From assembly GCA_013396635.1 (NCBI GenBank), contig WBMW01003829.1, positions 1,394,212-1,458,211 of the forward strand: 64,000 bases of DNA, read 5' to 3'. Source of the stretch: Penelope pileata. Its lineage: Eukaryota; Chordata; Aves; Galliformes; Cracidae. Of this stretch, positions 50,701 to 62,386 are shown piece by piece; position 1 is the first letter of the stretch; each line of letters starts with the position of its first letter. Both the position numbers and the translations under genes were made by a program. The notes under the pieces were generated by a model, which ran no database searches, was not told where the DNA came from, and saw nothing but the letters and a program-made list of their open reading frames with translations.

Positions 50701-53700
50701 ATAGAAATCACAAAGTGGAAAGTTTCAGTACAGTGTTTATCTTTACATTTTTCACCAGTGTGGACTTTCTGACACTTTCGTTTTGGTATGGGAGTTTAAA
50801 TAGCTTTTACAGTGTGGCCTTTTCAATATGATATTACAAATGCACACCAAATAGAAAAGGAAGCATTTAGCTGGAGCTATAGAAAATACTGACGTTTAAA
50901 CATAAGTTGATGGCATCTACTTTCTATCTTGTTCCAGAAGGATTCAGAAATAAGACAAATTCACTAAGGTTTGATCATGAGAAGATGCTGAAGAATTTTT
51001 TTATGTCAGTGCTGCGTTGTTCCTGTTGCCTTCAATCAGTTTGTTTCTGACAGACTGAAGTTAGCAAAAGGGATTCAGGGACAGTCAGAGGATCAGTATA
51101 GGCATGGGGGTGGGTAGAGAAAGTGGAATGGTGGGAACTCCTTTGTTTTAATGAGAGAGGAAATGACAACTGCATCCAAATAAATCATAATAGCTAAGCA
51201 AGTGAAAGATAAAGGTAAGACTGGTAGGTCTGGGGAACTTACTGCTGTAAGATCTCAATAAAGGCAGAATTCTAAAAATCATTAAAAATTTAAATAAGAA
51301 AAGATGAATATATTAGCCTGTTCTTTTGATCTAGAGTTAAATATTAACCATATGATCAGATGAACAAAAAAGCTGTCTAGGGAAGCAGTTTACTTCCCTC
51401 TCCCTCCTCCCATGTCTTTCAGGCAGACATCAGCTGTTTGTCCCTGGACTAAGTGAGACAGTGACCCTAATCAATTCAGGACCTCTAGGCAGTCCTAAAC
51501 ACAGCAGAAAGTAATTCATTGTACTGAAGTTTTGGGGAATTCCCTCATGAAGTTTTGACCCCTTCTGAACCCACACAGGGGAAACAGCAGATCTAGGCAT
51601 GAACAAAGAATGGTCTGTGACTGAAGATATGGGGAAACCACATTTCTTCCCTTTTAACACTGCAGAGGGGCACTAGTGGCTCTTGTTCACCAAGCCTCAC
51701 TTTTCCACGCTTTATCCAAAAAGCTCCCAAGGCTGCCACTTGCTAAAGGACTGATGATGCTTTTTCCCACGTTTCACCTGAAGGCAGCATTTTGCAAATG
51801 TCTCCCCAAATCTAGTTCTTGCATCCTCTTGAACATGCCATTACTGACCTGGGAGCAGAATGATCTAGCCCAGTGATGCAGTAAAAGTTTTCAATCCTCA
51901 GATTCTCTGTTATAGATCTTCTCTATCTCATTTTTAAATTGGACAGTAAGCAATTTTGCCATGTATGTTCAAGCACCTGTTCTTGGCCCAGAAGTTTTCT
52001 TTTTTGGATTTCCTTGTCTGTCTTCAGCCATCCCAGGTGAAGCTGGAGCACATGCACCATCAGCATTTTAGAAAAGGACTACATTTGAAAACCCGCTTTT
52101 CTCTGTACTTCTGAAAAATTCCCTGTAGAGGACCCCATGTCAGCTTAGAGAGGAACATGAGCACCACCCAGCACATGCTTGCAATTAAGATTAACATGAC
52201 TCACTGCGTATCATATTCTAAAACGGTTTCAAAGTAGCAGTAGCAATATAAAAATACTTATTTACATCAAATATGTCATTCAGTGCACAGTTAGCATTGA
52301 TTGTGCTTGGGACTGTGGCATTTACTGTATCTAGCATCTGGCTTCATCTGCCACAACTCCTCTTACTCTTTTGTAGGGCTGACGTAAATGCAACAGACAA
52401 TTTCATGTGGACTCCTCTCCATCATGCTTGCTACAACGGACACCTAGATATCGCTGAACTGATGGTAAAGGCTGGAGGAGCAGTGGATGCACCTGCAATA
52501 GGCAATGCAACTCCGCTCATGAGAGCCATAGAGATCTGTAGATTGGACATGGTACATTTTTTAATCGATGCGGGTGCTGATGTCCAAATGACAAACAGCA
52601 ACGGTAAATATCAATGTCTCCCCCAAGGGACTACTTGCTTTACAGCGTGCATACTTTATAAGGAAGATAAAAGTCATTGGAATGCTTTGATAAGTGTTCT
52701 GAATTTATAATTGCCATTAGTATCTGGATGAAGGGAAAGTTAAGTTCAATTAGTTTTCTACAGTATAGAATCCTAGAACATAAAGTAATATAATTAATTA
52801 CTTGATTAATAAGTGCAAACCCTCCCCGCCCCCAAGGACTGTGGCTGAAACCATCTCTGGTAAAGCTGCTATTTCTCACAAGATGTAGGAGTTAAGTGGC
52901 TTTTTACGGAAAAAAAAAAAAATCTAGCTAGGTATTAGCATTATGTGATAGAAAAGTAGATTTTATGTCTGGCCAGTGTGTATTCTGCCACTCATTTAAA
53001 TTTCTTATTATTTTGTATGCACAGGCAGCACTCGGTAAAAATTATCTTGCTGCTTAGGTTGTAAATACCACTCCATGAGAATAGAACTGACTTAACAGAA
53101 AAACAAATCTGAACCGATACTGAAGTATCACAGCAGATCCTTCAATTAATATTATTTTCTCTATTTTAAGAGTACTTTAAGCAGTTAATATCACATTTTA
53201 AGCCCTTGCTATAATGTAGGAAGCAACGCTGCTGCACACTGAGGCTTCCCTTCCTAGAAGGTGAAGCCCTGCTTACAGAAGCAATGTGCATTCTGCATTT
53301 CTGTTTCCATGTGAAATCCTCTCTGTATGCAATGGTGGCAGTTCAGTCTTGCAACTACTTAACAGCCACAAGGCCTCATCTCATAAGATCCAGAAAGGTT
53401 TTTCCTTTTCCCCTCTGAAGGAGTTCAGCCCTGCTTATACCACGGGGCTTTCCCTTCAATTCTTTGCCAGCCACAGAGCAACCACTGAAAGGGGCAGATA
53501 TCTACCAGAATTTTGCCTAAATTCCAGCCCTTGTAATACGCTAGCTATTTCCGAGTGCTAAATGCTCTCATCTCTCAAAAATCAAAGTCACAACTTGCAG
53601 AACCAGTATATTAAGCTGAAAATGTCAGGACATTAAGAGCAAAGCAAGCACGTCCAAAAATTCCTGCAATATCTTATTTCAGGGCTCATTTCTGGCCTCG

Positions 53701-56616
53701 TTTCTGCAAGCAGTGCTGATGACTGTCAGCCCTCACACCAACATCAGGCAGGCTGCTGGCACACTGAAGGGCTAATAAAACAGATGCCTCCTTCAATTCT
53801 GTTATCTGTAGTGCCATTATCTGATTACAATAACAAGTGCCAAGATATTTCCATGGCTTATACAGGTATTTATTTTTAAATACAGGAAAGAATGCTCTTG
53901 ATATTGCTAAGGTATTTGCAGATTCTCGAATAATTGACCTGCTTCAAAATAAATTGGACAATTTGCCAGAAGGAACAGAAAAAAAAGGAGCAGAGAAAGG
54001 AAAGTTGCCTTCTGCACCAACACCTGCAGAAGTACAAGCTATGAAAAGAGAGGTATGAGAAACGGTGCCAATGGCAACGGACTGATTTGTTAATAGTTAG
54101 AGTGCTTAATTCTTTTATTTATTTGCCATCCAAGTCTCTATAAAGCAGGCAGCTTTGTTAAAGTGAGCATTTTCAGGAGTCAGCACATACTCTTGCCACG
54201 TCTTTTTCACTGGTTGAAACTGTGACTTGGTAATTTATATGAACTGTATGCCTTCCCTCATCTAACTTAAGAATTGTGTCCATACCACTGACAGGGTAGG
54301 TAATCCTTTCTCTTCATTCCTCCTGAAGATTATGATCATCCCACTATGATGTTGCAAACACAAAATAACAGGTAACTGTAATTTCTCAAAAGAAGCACGT
54401 GTTTCTTCACGGGATAAGACCAATTCAAGGCCCTTCTAAGTCAGTAGAAAAGTCTCTTTTTCCTCTACTAATTGAACAAATTGAGGTGATGCCATGCTTG
54501 CTGATTTCTGATTTTCCAGTTTGTCTCATATCCTTCCTCTTCTGCTGTTGAGCTGAGTCCTGTTTCTTAAAGTCCACACTGATCTGCTTGGCTGTTGTAC
54601 TTCTGAATGCCTTTTCTGCACCCTCCTGGAGCTTTGAGTACCTTACCATTTCTGTGCTACCCATGCTGACATCAGCCTTGGTGACCACATGCTGATTATC
54701 TTGTTTTGGATGAGGTCTTCCTGATTTACCAGCACTACTTGCTAATCAGACCTGGGATGCTATTTAGAGAGAAAATGCAATTGTATCCGCATTGCTGGAA
54801 GTCTCCTTCATCTGTCCCACCCTGGATGTTGCGGTAAACATGTCACAGTAGCCAAGTGACAGTCTATGCCTTTTGAAGATGTTTTGAATTCCTGAGAGGT
54901 AGTATAGGATTTTCACAGGCAGAAGGATGACAACTGTAGGTGCTTATTTCTTCATCACCCAGCGCAGGATCACACCACCAGTGGTAGAGGTGACTGTTTA
55001 GTGAGTTTTAAAAAGCAGCTAATGCTTTAAAGCCCAGGAAGGAGACTCATCCCCTCCTTTCTAAAGGTCTTCCCTCACAAATTCGACATGAAAAGAAAAA
55101 TCAGCTTTAACAAAAACAGATAATCCTGACCAGATTCACAAAATAAACACACACACCATGAATGGGTGATAAAACAAGTAACAAGATATAGGAAGTATGT
55201 TTTGCTTCTAAACGTAACGTGTGTAACAGATGAACCTCTTCTCTTCCAGTCATCTGAAGCATCTCTGTCAGTTGTAGAAAAATTCGATACCGAAAAATCA
55301 GCACGTTCCCTTGAGGACAGCGTTGTTTATCTGAACTCTCTGATAACCAGTGGTGCTACTAAGAAAGATGACATCGCATTCAAACCCAGAAAAGTATGTA
55401 CAGTAGCAAACCATAAGTACAGCTTTGTGTTAAAAGGAGATTAATTATGCTCTTTGGAAGTCAGTATGTAGAGTCTGGCTACTGTTACTTGAAGCTGGAC
55501 CAATTGTACTAGCAGAGTCTGGCCCCACACTGAAGTGTATTAATTTTCTAGCTAGTTTTTGTTAATTTTGTTTTCCTCTGTGCACAATGACCTCCAAGCA
55601 CAAGGCCTTGCTGTGGATTCAAAACCATAACAAAGTCAAAGAAATATGTACGTGCATATTATATATGCACAATTATCGTGGAAATCAAGCTCTCATCAGG
55701 TTTTAAAATAGGATTAAAGTAAACCCACAGTATAATACGAATGCAACCACATTCATGATGTGAATGTTAACACTGATACAGCACACATGAAGGGTAGGAG
55801 TCCTTGTGGATAGGACTAGCACCAACGTCTAACTTGCCTTCTCAATCGGTTATCGCATGATTACTTATGTCAGTGGCAGTTACTAAATGGATCCCAGCAC
55901 ACTAAGTATTTACATCCTACAGTTAAAATACTGAAAGCATAGCTTTTATATTAGAGACTTGTTAATACAAATAACTGAGAAAAGGAGATGGTTGATCACA
56001 AAGAAGTGTGTATATATATATATATATATGTATGTTTGAAGGAAAAGAATACCATTACTGATAAGAATTTTTGTTTATTTGAAGTTTGTTTACTATTTCC
56101 CTAACTCTGATTTGTGCTAGTTTCTGCAGTGGTCTAAAAGGATTAAGACTTCACTGCCAGTGTCTCTATGGTTAATTACTGTTTTCCACTCTGAGGACTT
56201 TGGGTCTGAATAAGTCATTCTGAACCAATAGCTTCGGGCCTTCTTTCCCCCCCCATCCCTATTAGCCCTGAGCAAAACCCTCAGCATAGTACAGACTAGA
56301 AGTGATATGACAGTGCCCTGCATGTATGTACAAATTGCTGTGGTATCTGTAGGGAGGCTGATACAGCATGTCTCTGTTTGGCTAATGGTTTTTTTTTTTT
56401 TTTTTTTTTNNNNNNNNTTTTAAATTTTACTTCTATGACTAAAGCATTAACTACTGTCCAAATTCATTACAAAATACTCTTATTTTCTAGATTTGGACTC
56501 CTGAACCTGAAACGAGGGAGCTAGTGAAAAAGCTAGAATTGTTCCGGGAGCGTGCTACTCTTGGTGCTGATGCAGAAAACTTTGAGACCCCCTTTAAGAA
56601 AAAGGTTACAGAATAA
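44430..56616 (+). CDS. ANKEF1: ANKEF1, ankyrin repeat and EF-hand domain containing protein 1 (complete, 9 coding exons)
   Basis: The coding exons are 44430-44775, 45207-45406, 46964-47113, 47811-47934, 48778-49597, 52377-52603, 53886-54052, 55250-55393 and 56491-56616. They sum to 2304 bases, 767 residues plus stop, close to the roughly 776 of human ANKEF1. All introns are GT-AG with matching phases. The order is: N-terminal ankyrin repeats (about 48-275), a degenerate EF-hand pair (about 340-395), a Lys/Gly-rich linker (413-428), a second ankyrin block (about 520-650) and a charged C-terminal tail. Ankyrin repeats serve protein binding. The molecular role is not well defined in general knowledge, and an axonemal or ciliated-cell role is suggested by the family. 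The start was chosen because MLPVDNRLRNLQIYKLLQC aligns with the human N-terminus. No frameshift or premature stop was seen. Confidence 0.93.
45207..45406 (+). CDS. ANKEF1: ANKEF1 coding exon 2 (residues 116-182)
   Basis: The acceptor TTCTTTGCAG is clear. The exon encodes GVLFYCLLPTRRHYY, then ankyrin-like IALDYGADINN and FLERGANPNARYS. The donor was placed at TCA|GTACGA because this joins RYS to ATGRTA, matching human NSSTGRTA. That donor is poor beyond GTA. Intron retention would add 20 codons and stop at 45466. Confidence 0.88.
45407..46963 (+). other. ANKEF1: ANKEF1 intron with a CR1 fragment
   Basis: The 1.6 kb intron holds a short CR1 3'-end relic at 45922-46010. Nothing else is recognised. 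The neighbouring introns 44776-45206, 47114-47810 and 47935-48777 show nothing beyond a T run near 47180. Confidence 0.7.
45922..46010 (-). mobile_element. CR1 LINE 3'-end fragment
   Basis: GATCATAGAATCATTTAGGT followed by TGCAAAAGGC matches the reverse complement of the CR1 3' terminus (ending in ATTCTATGAT). It is short and diverged, so the right boundary is approximate. Confidence 0.65.
46964..47113 (+). CDS. ANKEF1: ANKEF1 coding exon 3 (residues 183-232)
   Basis: Exactly 50 codons lie between CTTGCAG and GAG|GTATCT, in phase 0 at both ends. It encodes one ankyrin repeat (GRTAIMEAAREGALEVVRGM through ERGGDVNLF) and the start of the next (HSAAHFAAKGGFLE). Confidence 0.93.
47811..47934 (+). 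CDS. ANKEF1: ANKEF1 coding exon 4 (residues 233-273)
   Basis: The acceptor is TTTTTCTAG and the donor GAG|GTACAT. The exon encodes VLRMISAYNGDLGLI, finishing a repeat, and then a well-formed repeat NGNTPLHYAAEGGFAYCCKF. It ends in phase 1 in a Gly codon. Confidence 0.92.
48778..49597 (+). CDS. ANKEF1: ANKEF1 coding exon 5 (residues 275-546), EF-hand region
   Basis: This is the largest exon, 820 bases, from ATTTTTAG to GG|GTAAGA. It ends the first ankyrin block (NLSAKTPRVVAKEGGFKAA) and then carries two EF-hand-like units. The first (AFEAVDQGNGTVAKDDF, about 343-359) is one residue short in the loop. The second (EKSDSGVISPEEFF, about 383-396) starts with Glu. Next come a basic GKKGKKGKK linker near 415-423, an HPVHDDRAWYIDEPRK stretch conserved with human, and the first repeat of the second ankyrin block (KTPLMAACASGNIDVVQYLL). 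Confidence 0.95.
49598..52376 (+). other. ANKEF1: ANKEF1 intron (2.8 kb)
   Basis: This is the largest intron between coding exons. No additional exon or repeat was recognised. Confidence 0.7.
52377..52603 (+). CDS. ANKEF1: ANKEF1 coding exon 6 (residues 547-622)
   Basis: The acceptor CTCTTTTGTAG is strong and the donor is ACG|GTAAAT. It encodes two ankyrin repeats: WTPLHHACYNGHLDIAELMV, then ATPLMRAIEICRLDMVHFLI ending GADVQMTNSN. It completes the Gly begun in exon 5 and leaves one base of the next Gly. Frame continuation upstream of 52377 is intronic. Confidence 0.94.
52604..53885 (+). other. ANKEF1: ANKEF1 intron (1.3 kb)
   Basis: An A run lies at 52909-52921. Nothing else is recognised. 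Confidence 0.7.
53886..54052 (+). CDS. ANKEF1: ANKEF1 coding exon 7 (residues 624-678)
   Basis: The acceptor is TTTTTAAATACAG and the donor GAG|GTATGA. It encodes KNALDIAKVFADSRIIDLL, the last ankyrin helix pair, matching human SAMDVAKAYADYRIIDLI. A Lys/Glu-rich linker (EGTEKKGAEKGK) and a Pro-rich segment follow. Confidence 0.92.
54053..55249 (+). other. ANKEF1: ANKEF1 intron (1.2 kb)
   Basis: No feature is recognised. A minus-strand open frame at 54425-54688 has no known domain. Confidence 0.65.
55250..55393 (+). CDS. ANKEF1: ANKEF1 coding exon 8 (residues 679-726)
   Basis: The acceptor is CTCTTCCAG and the donor AAA|GTATGT. The 48 codons include [20 protein letters not shown], which matches human [20 protein letters not shown] and fixes the exon. 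Read-through past the donor gives 16 more codons and a stop at 55444. Confidence 0.9.
56011..56029. repeat. (TA)n microsatellite
   Basis: This is a perfect TA dinucleotide run of about 9 units flanked by TG/TATG, within an ANKEF1 intron. Confidence 0.9.
56389..56420. repeat. Poly(T) tract running into an assembly gap
   Basis: About 21 T are followed by 8 N and more T. The homopolymer length is therefore unresolved. Confidence 0.9.
56491..56616 (+). CDS. ANKEF1: ANKEF1 terminal coding exon 9 (residues 727-767)
   Basis: The acceptor TATTTTCTAG is followed by IWTPEPETRELVKKLELFRE, a charged helix, and FKKKVTE with a TAA stop. It matches the human C-terminal IWSPE...RKRELRRERF pattern. A T run and a short N gap lie about 75 bases upstream, in the intron. 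Confidence 0.9.
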   Translation: MWTPEPETRELVKKLELFRERATLGADAENFETPFKKKVTE

Positions 56617-58206
56617 GCACATCAGCCGAAAGAAGCTACTTCAACACATACTTTGAGGGGACTAAGATCAGAGAGGGCTACTTCTTTGTAAGAAAGGAAT
56701 CCTTTAGTACTTAGCAAATGTATCTCAGTTACGATAAAAATATATATATATGTAGCCAGTTTTTCCTCTGTGCATAACGCTGCTTACACACAATCTTTTG
56801 TTAACAGCTTAGTACTGAATAAGGTTTATCCTCCTGATTCTAAGCATCTGAGCTCAGTGTACTTCATGGAACAGCTGCTGTTGTAAAACACGTTTTTTCT
56901 TTGTAAAGATGTGGTTTTACCAGGTTGTTTTTAACCCCAAGATAACATTCCTTCATAGAAGATAGAAGGGTTACCATTCCTACTGAAAGAGTATGAAAAT
57001 ATAAAGATAGGAATACAGTATTTCAGAAATCAGTTAAGACATTTTCTTGGTTATCTGCAAAGACAAAAGGAAGTACAGGAGTTAACGACCAGGACTATGT
57101 TGAGCATACTGCTTTCATGTTCTATTTCATACACTTGCAAGAGTGCACAAACTTTTTACCCCACTCACTGGCCTAAACTTTGAAAAACATTCAGAAGTTT
57201 TGTGAATGCAGGTTCTTGTATTAAAAGCTACGTCCCACAACTAATCCAAATCAATGCTTGCCCTCTCAAACAAAGTCAATGGATGATGTCCTACCATTAA
57301 AATGAGTTATATAGGAAGGGAGAAATTGGCATCTTAGAAATGAGCCGACCAGGCTACTGCAATTTAGTAAGAAGAGGTGCTCAAAGTTCATTATAGGAAG
57401 TATATAATGTCAAGGTTTGTGTGTTAGGACAAGGATGAAATAGCACAGGTTCTGCTGAGGGATGCTGCATCTCTTGAATTTTGTTGAGCACATTTGCAAA
57501 ACAGTTGACAGTACAGAAGTGAGTTTGATCTGGAGCTTCAAAAACGCAATAGCAGATAAGCTTAGGGTAGGCAGAGACTGAAAATACTGGGAATGTTTAG
57601 CTTAGAGAGTAAAGAAGTGGGAGTGAAAGCCATGAAATATTGAAAAGAACAAAGAATGAGAAGAAGCAAAGTAAAACCTATGTATTCTTTTGTAGAGTAC
57701 AAGAACATTCAGAATATTGAAAAATGGGAAAGTGGCACACGTTAAATAACACTGTACAATGTGCAAATATCCCATGGAACCCTCTGCCTAATTATTCTTA
57801 GAAGCTTAAAAAAATATTTACATAGATTGTAAGAAGAGTCTAGTTAAATAATGCATAAGGGATAAAATCCCTTGTGTTTCAGGACCTCAACTAATTACTG
57901 TCTGCACATAATACAAAAAGTTTTCTAGCAATGCAGCTCACACTCCCTGATCATCCAGTGTGGTGGTGTGTGTCCCCTTCAGGGAAGGAAGACACTGGCC
58001 TAGGCAGATTAGATCAGCCTCTGGTGTGGCAGTACACGTTTTGTTGGTATTTTCAGATGCTGAGACACCTCCGAGGCACCTGGATCTGGAATACAGCTAC
58101 TTTTGAAAATTTGTTTTCAATTACACTTACTTTTAAATTGCAAGTCTTAAACTCTAGAATCTGAGTTTCAAAACAGGTTCTTTCCTTCTGTTTTGTCATT
58201 ACGTGT
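56617..58206 (+). other. ANKEF1: Probable ANKEF1 3' UTR
   Basis: The stretch runs from the stop codon to the first canonical AATAAA. It is A/T-rich with no recognised exon. A variant ATTAAA near 57220 could give a shorter form. Confidence 0.5.
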
Positions 58207-58212
58207 AATAAA
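58207..58212 (+). terminator. ANKEF1: Candidate poly(A) signal of ANKEF1
   Basis: This is the first canonical AATAAA after the ANKEF1 stop. It is followed within about 25-35 bases by a GT-rich element (GATGTGTGTTC), the usual arrangement for cleavage. Confidence 0.55.
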
Positions 58213-61200
58213 GACTAATTTTTGCCATTGCTGATGTGTGTTCAATACAGCATTTCCATGCCTGAATTTGCCTAAGTATCATCAGAGCAGAAATGCATTT
58301 GGTGGAACTTTGCTGGGGAAGGACTATGTTGTCAAGAACACGACAGCATCGCTGCCTGTGCGACACCACATGCCGTGAACCCTGTTTAACTCCAGCTGCA
58401 CATACAAACGTTAATATTTAGTAGATACTCAAGACAAACGCAAAGTAGGTAGGTGCAGTGAGGTACTATTTTCAAATACCACTAAGCATATCAGGCACAT
58501 CATTTGGATAAACACAGTTTCGTATGATTAGCTTATGACAAGTTGCTTACTTGGAAAAAGTACCCCTGTATGTTTAGCATTTTAACAGTCCAGTATAAAG
58601 ACCTTAAGACAAGTGAGACAGATGCCATTTCAACATAGCAGCTGTCTCAGAATTCTTAACATCAGCCCATCATCTTTGTATGTCAGCATAAGGCTTCTGC
58701 TTGCCTGCAGATAATTGTGAATAAAAACAAGTGTTAGCGCTGGGCTGAGAAGGCAGCACAGACAAGGAGCAGAATGGTTATAAACAGCAATGAATAAAAT
58801 TGCATCTCTGAAAGAAGGAGAGATGTGGGGTCAGTTCGCTAAACAGTAGCCATCAAAATAAATCCAGCAGCACAGTCAAACTCCTAGCTCATTCCATAAG
58901 GTAATACATAGCTTTTCTGGCAGAGCTATGTCAGAGATTAATCAGAAGAATTTTCCACCCTTAAAGGCAGCTGCTCAGCTCTCCTCCGCACAAGTACTGT
59001 GGAAGCACTCCTCACCTGGGTAACTTGGCTGTGTTCATTAAGGTAATTGTAAGCAAAGGAAGAGAAATTAAAGAGAACAAGCTAACCTAGCCAGCAGAAG
59101 GTGTTGTCTCCTGCACCAGCTGAGATCATGATGTAGGATTAGGCTTGCTGGTGAGCAGCCTCTGAAAAGGCTGTTGGAGGGAGAAAAGTACTGAGAAAGG
59201 GCTGGTTTTGACTCCCAAAGAAAATCCTTATAAGCCTCATCCTTGTGCCTTTTCATCCCAGACAGAACGAGCTGCAAACTCTCACACAATCTTCACGTGT
59301 TGTCTCACAAAAAGAAAGGGAGGAAGAGTTGTGTCTCCACTGTATGCAGCATAATGTAGAAATAAATATTTGGGTTCCTTCGGTCTGCATTACTGTTCTA
59401 CACAGCAGGCTGCCACTTTATCTCTGCACAAGTATTTGTGTACATGCAGCCCAGAGCAGATAGGATGGCTCCAGCACTTCTAGGGACTCTCCCTGTCATA
59501 CGACAGCAGCAGCCCACACAAACAACAGCACAAAGATGTCTGGAGACACGTTCTTTGCCTGTGAGTGCATCATGCCATCAAGATAACGTGGACCAGGAAA
59601 TAAAGCAGTCCTAGGCACACCTCTGCATGGTGAATGGGGCAGTCAGCATCCATCTACTCAGTTTTCCTGGGCATATTACAGTGTTATGTCACGTATTTTC
59701 TATGAAAAAATAAACATTGGAATTGTTTGGAAATAAAAGTAAAATGATAGGCACACACAGAAAAAGCAGACATTCTCATGTCACACTGTGTGTAAAATGC
59801 TGTATTTCCCAGGGGGTCATGTTAGAAGCCATGCGGACTCACAGGTGATCTGCCACCCATCCGAGGATGTGGTGAACCCACATGCTCTGGCTGACCTTTG
59901 GCATGCTGATTACACCTCACAAGCTGGAGCAGTCAGCAGTGTCCCCTTGGACTACTGTGGTGAACTGCTTACATGCTCAAAGACCAATTGTAAGCTAAAC
60001 ACTTAAGGGAACAGGAATTCATGCAAAAAATCTTAACGAACTGGATGCAAAACATCACATGGCCTTTACACACTGACAGCAAGGCACAGATGTCCATCAA
60101 TATGGCACACAGTGAGAACGAGCTGTGCTTGTTTTGCCTTCAGCATTAGTCTGTGGGTGTTATACCCTTTGTAAATTTGAGGAGCTAGAACAACGTGTGA
60201 GCAAAAGATGTTCAAAAGTTACTTGTTCATTTATTTTGAAGTAAGTGTTCATATATAAAGCAATCAGAAAACCATTTCTATCAGCAAACATCCCCATTAA
60301 AGGAGAATGTATCAGCATAACTACCCCCAAGGGGTTCCTGCTGCTCATCTTGGCCACCTCAGCATGGGACTGGCTTTCTGACAGAGCCCAGGGAGAAATG
60401 ATGGAAGAGGTGAGACAGAAGCATCACCACATGCCATGCAAAGTTTGCTATCCAAATGCATGCAGCTATCTGCACGCAGCTATCTGCACAGGAAGGAGTT
60501 TTAATTCAGTAATTATACTTCTGTGATTTACAACTATTTTGGGCCCTCAACAACAGAGGGCTTCCCTGCCCAAGGCACTACTTGCCTTATGTCACTTCAT
60601 AGCAGTTGGGCTCGTCAGGGCTAGAGCTGCCTCCTGGTCCTCTGGAGACATCAAGCAGCAGCTTTTCTTCATTTAGGAAGCTCTCCCTTCAGTAGCTCCA
60701 GTCATATCCAAGGAACATTACATAGGAATCCCTCAGTCAGGAATTTCTACTCTCATCCCTAATTGCTTTCTTCAGCTGGTTTGGGTAGGGTTTTTCTTTT
60801 TGCAGCTGGTACAGGGCTGTGTTACTGCTTAGGGCTTTCAATGTCTATCTCAACATTAAGAGCTTATCAACTGAGCAGCCAGTACCGTCTGCTGATGGCA
60901 CCAAACAATAAGTGGAGTCACCACTTATCTCTCTGAGCCTTCCCTACTCTTCCTGCATTCTTTTCCAGGAGGAAAAGGCAGTGACATTTTTCACTATGTA
61001 AAACAGACACCTTGTGGCATTTTCAGGGAACTAAGTATAATAAGCACTTAACACCAACTTGACTGGGTGTTAGATGTCAAAACACCATTAAAGAATTCCA
61101 GTGCTCAGAAAACATTTTTACATAGTCAACAGATTCAGGCACTCTAAGGCCAGAACCCAGTGGCTGGGCTCTCTGGAATCTATTTCTCTTTCTTTTTCTT

Positions 61201-61993
61201 CTTTGTTAATGCTACTGGAGCCTCTCTGAATGAGAAATACGGTGTCAGCAGGAAAACCTGGACTCTGAGGCAGAGTGAAACTCTCAGACTTTCAACAAAA
61301 ATCAGCCACTAAACATCTGTATTTTTAGCAAAATAACGCTAAACCAAGCAAAACCACCACCCAACTCTTCCTGCATGCTAGGTCACGTGGAAAGTCATTG
61401 GAGGCTCTTTGCCATGGATGCAACAGGTCTGCATATCAAGCAAAATGAGATAGTTGTTAGGAAGGTGCTGAGCAAGAACCAGCTACACACACTGAAATAA
61501 ACTGACTGCCAGTCTGTCCTTACAAGAAGGGTGGAAAAGAAACCACGTTTAGCAAGAGCCATGTATTTTGCAATAGTATGAACATAGATACTTTTTAGTA
61601 CTTTAGCCTTACTGTCTTAAGATAACCATATCTACTTAAGGATACAAATACCAAGAGCTTGATTCAGCCTAGTCTTAGAGCTAGCTAAGTTGCACTATTT
61701 GGGACGCTCCAATTCAACACAAACGTGAGTTTCTCGAGCCCGTTTGATCACTCTTTGCAGTGGGGCTTCAATCGGTGTTGACAGGATTTCCTTTTGGTCC
61801 TCAAACTTGGGAGCCACATGTAACTACTCAGTAAGGGAAAGCCTGGAAATACCTACTTCATTTAGACCTCTTGTATAGCCTACATAGAAAGGGAGATAAC
61901 ACCAGTCTGGCCACAATGGAGAACAGCCAATTCAAGTTAGATTCTGCAAAAAGAAAAGAAGTATGGGTTGTGGATTTTATCCTTATTCCTTAA
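58213..61993. other. Intergenic stretch downstream of ANKEF1
   Basis: No exon is recognised. A two-copy GCAGCTATCTGCAC duplication is near 60463-60492. By human gene order SNAP25 would lie farther right. Confidence 0.55.
60463..60492. repeat. Short tandem duplication
   Basis: Two adjacent copies of GCAGCTATCTGCAC are present with no gene attached. Confidence 0.7.
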
Positions 61994-62386
61994 GATCATA
62001 GAATGGCTTGGGTTGGAAGGAACCTCAAAGACCATCCATTTCCAAGCCCTCTGCCACAGGCAGGGCTGCCACTCACCAGCTCAGGCTGCCCAGGGCCCAT
62101 CCAACCTGGCCTTGAACACCTCCAGGGATGGGGCACCCACAGCTCTCTGGGCAGCTGTGCCAGGGCCTCACCATTATCTCAGCGAAAAACTTCCCTCTGA
62201 CATCTAACCTAAATCTCCCCTCTTTCAGCTTAAAACTATTTCCCCTTGTCACCATCTACCCACATAAAATGTTGATTTCTCTCGTTTATAAGCACCCTTT
62301 ATGTATTAGAAGGCTGCAATGAGGTCTCCCAGAGCCTTCTCCAAGCTGAACAAGGCCAGCTTCCTCCACCTGTCTGAAGTTCTTAG
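61994..62386 (-). mobile_element. CR1 LINE, 5'-truncated 3' end
   Basis: GATCATAGAATGGCTTGGGT, then TGGAAGGAACC, the phrase GGCCTTGAACACCTCCAGGG, and CCAAGCTGAACAAGGCCAGC are hallmark CR1 sequence read on the reverse strand. The conserved 3' terminus is at the left end and the element is truncated on the right. Low divergence from the remembered consensus suggests a fairly young copy. No intact ORF is present. Confidence 0.9.

Larger units (their letters stand above)
55394..56490 (+). other. ANKEF1: ANKEF1 intron with simple repeats and a small gap
   Basis: The intron contains a TA repeat at 56011-56029, a T run at 56389-56409 and an 8-base N gap at 56410-56417. Confidence 0.75.
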
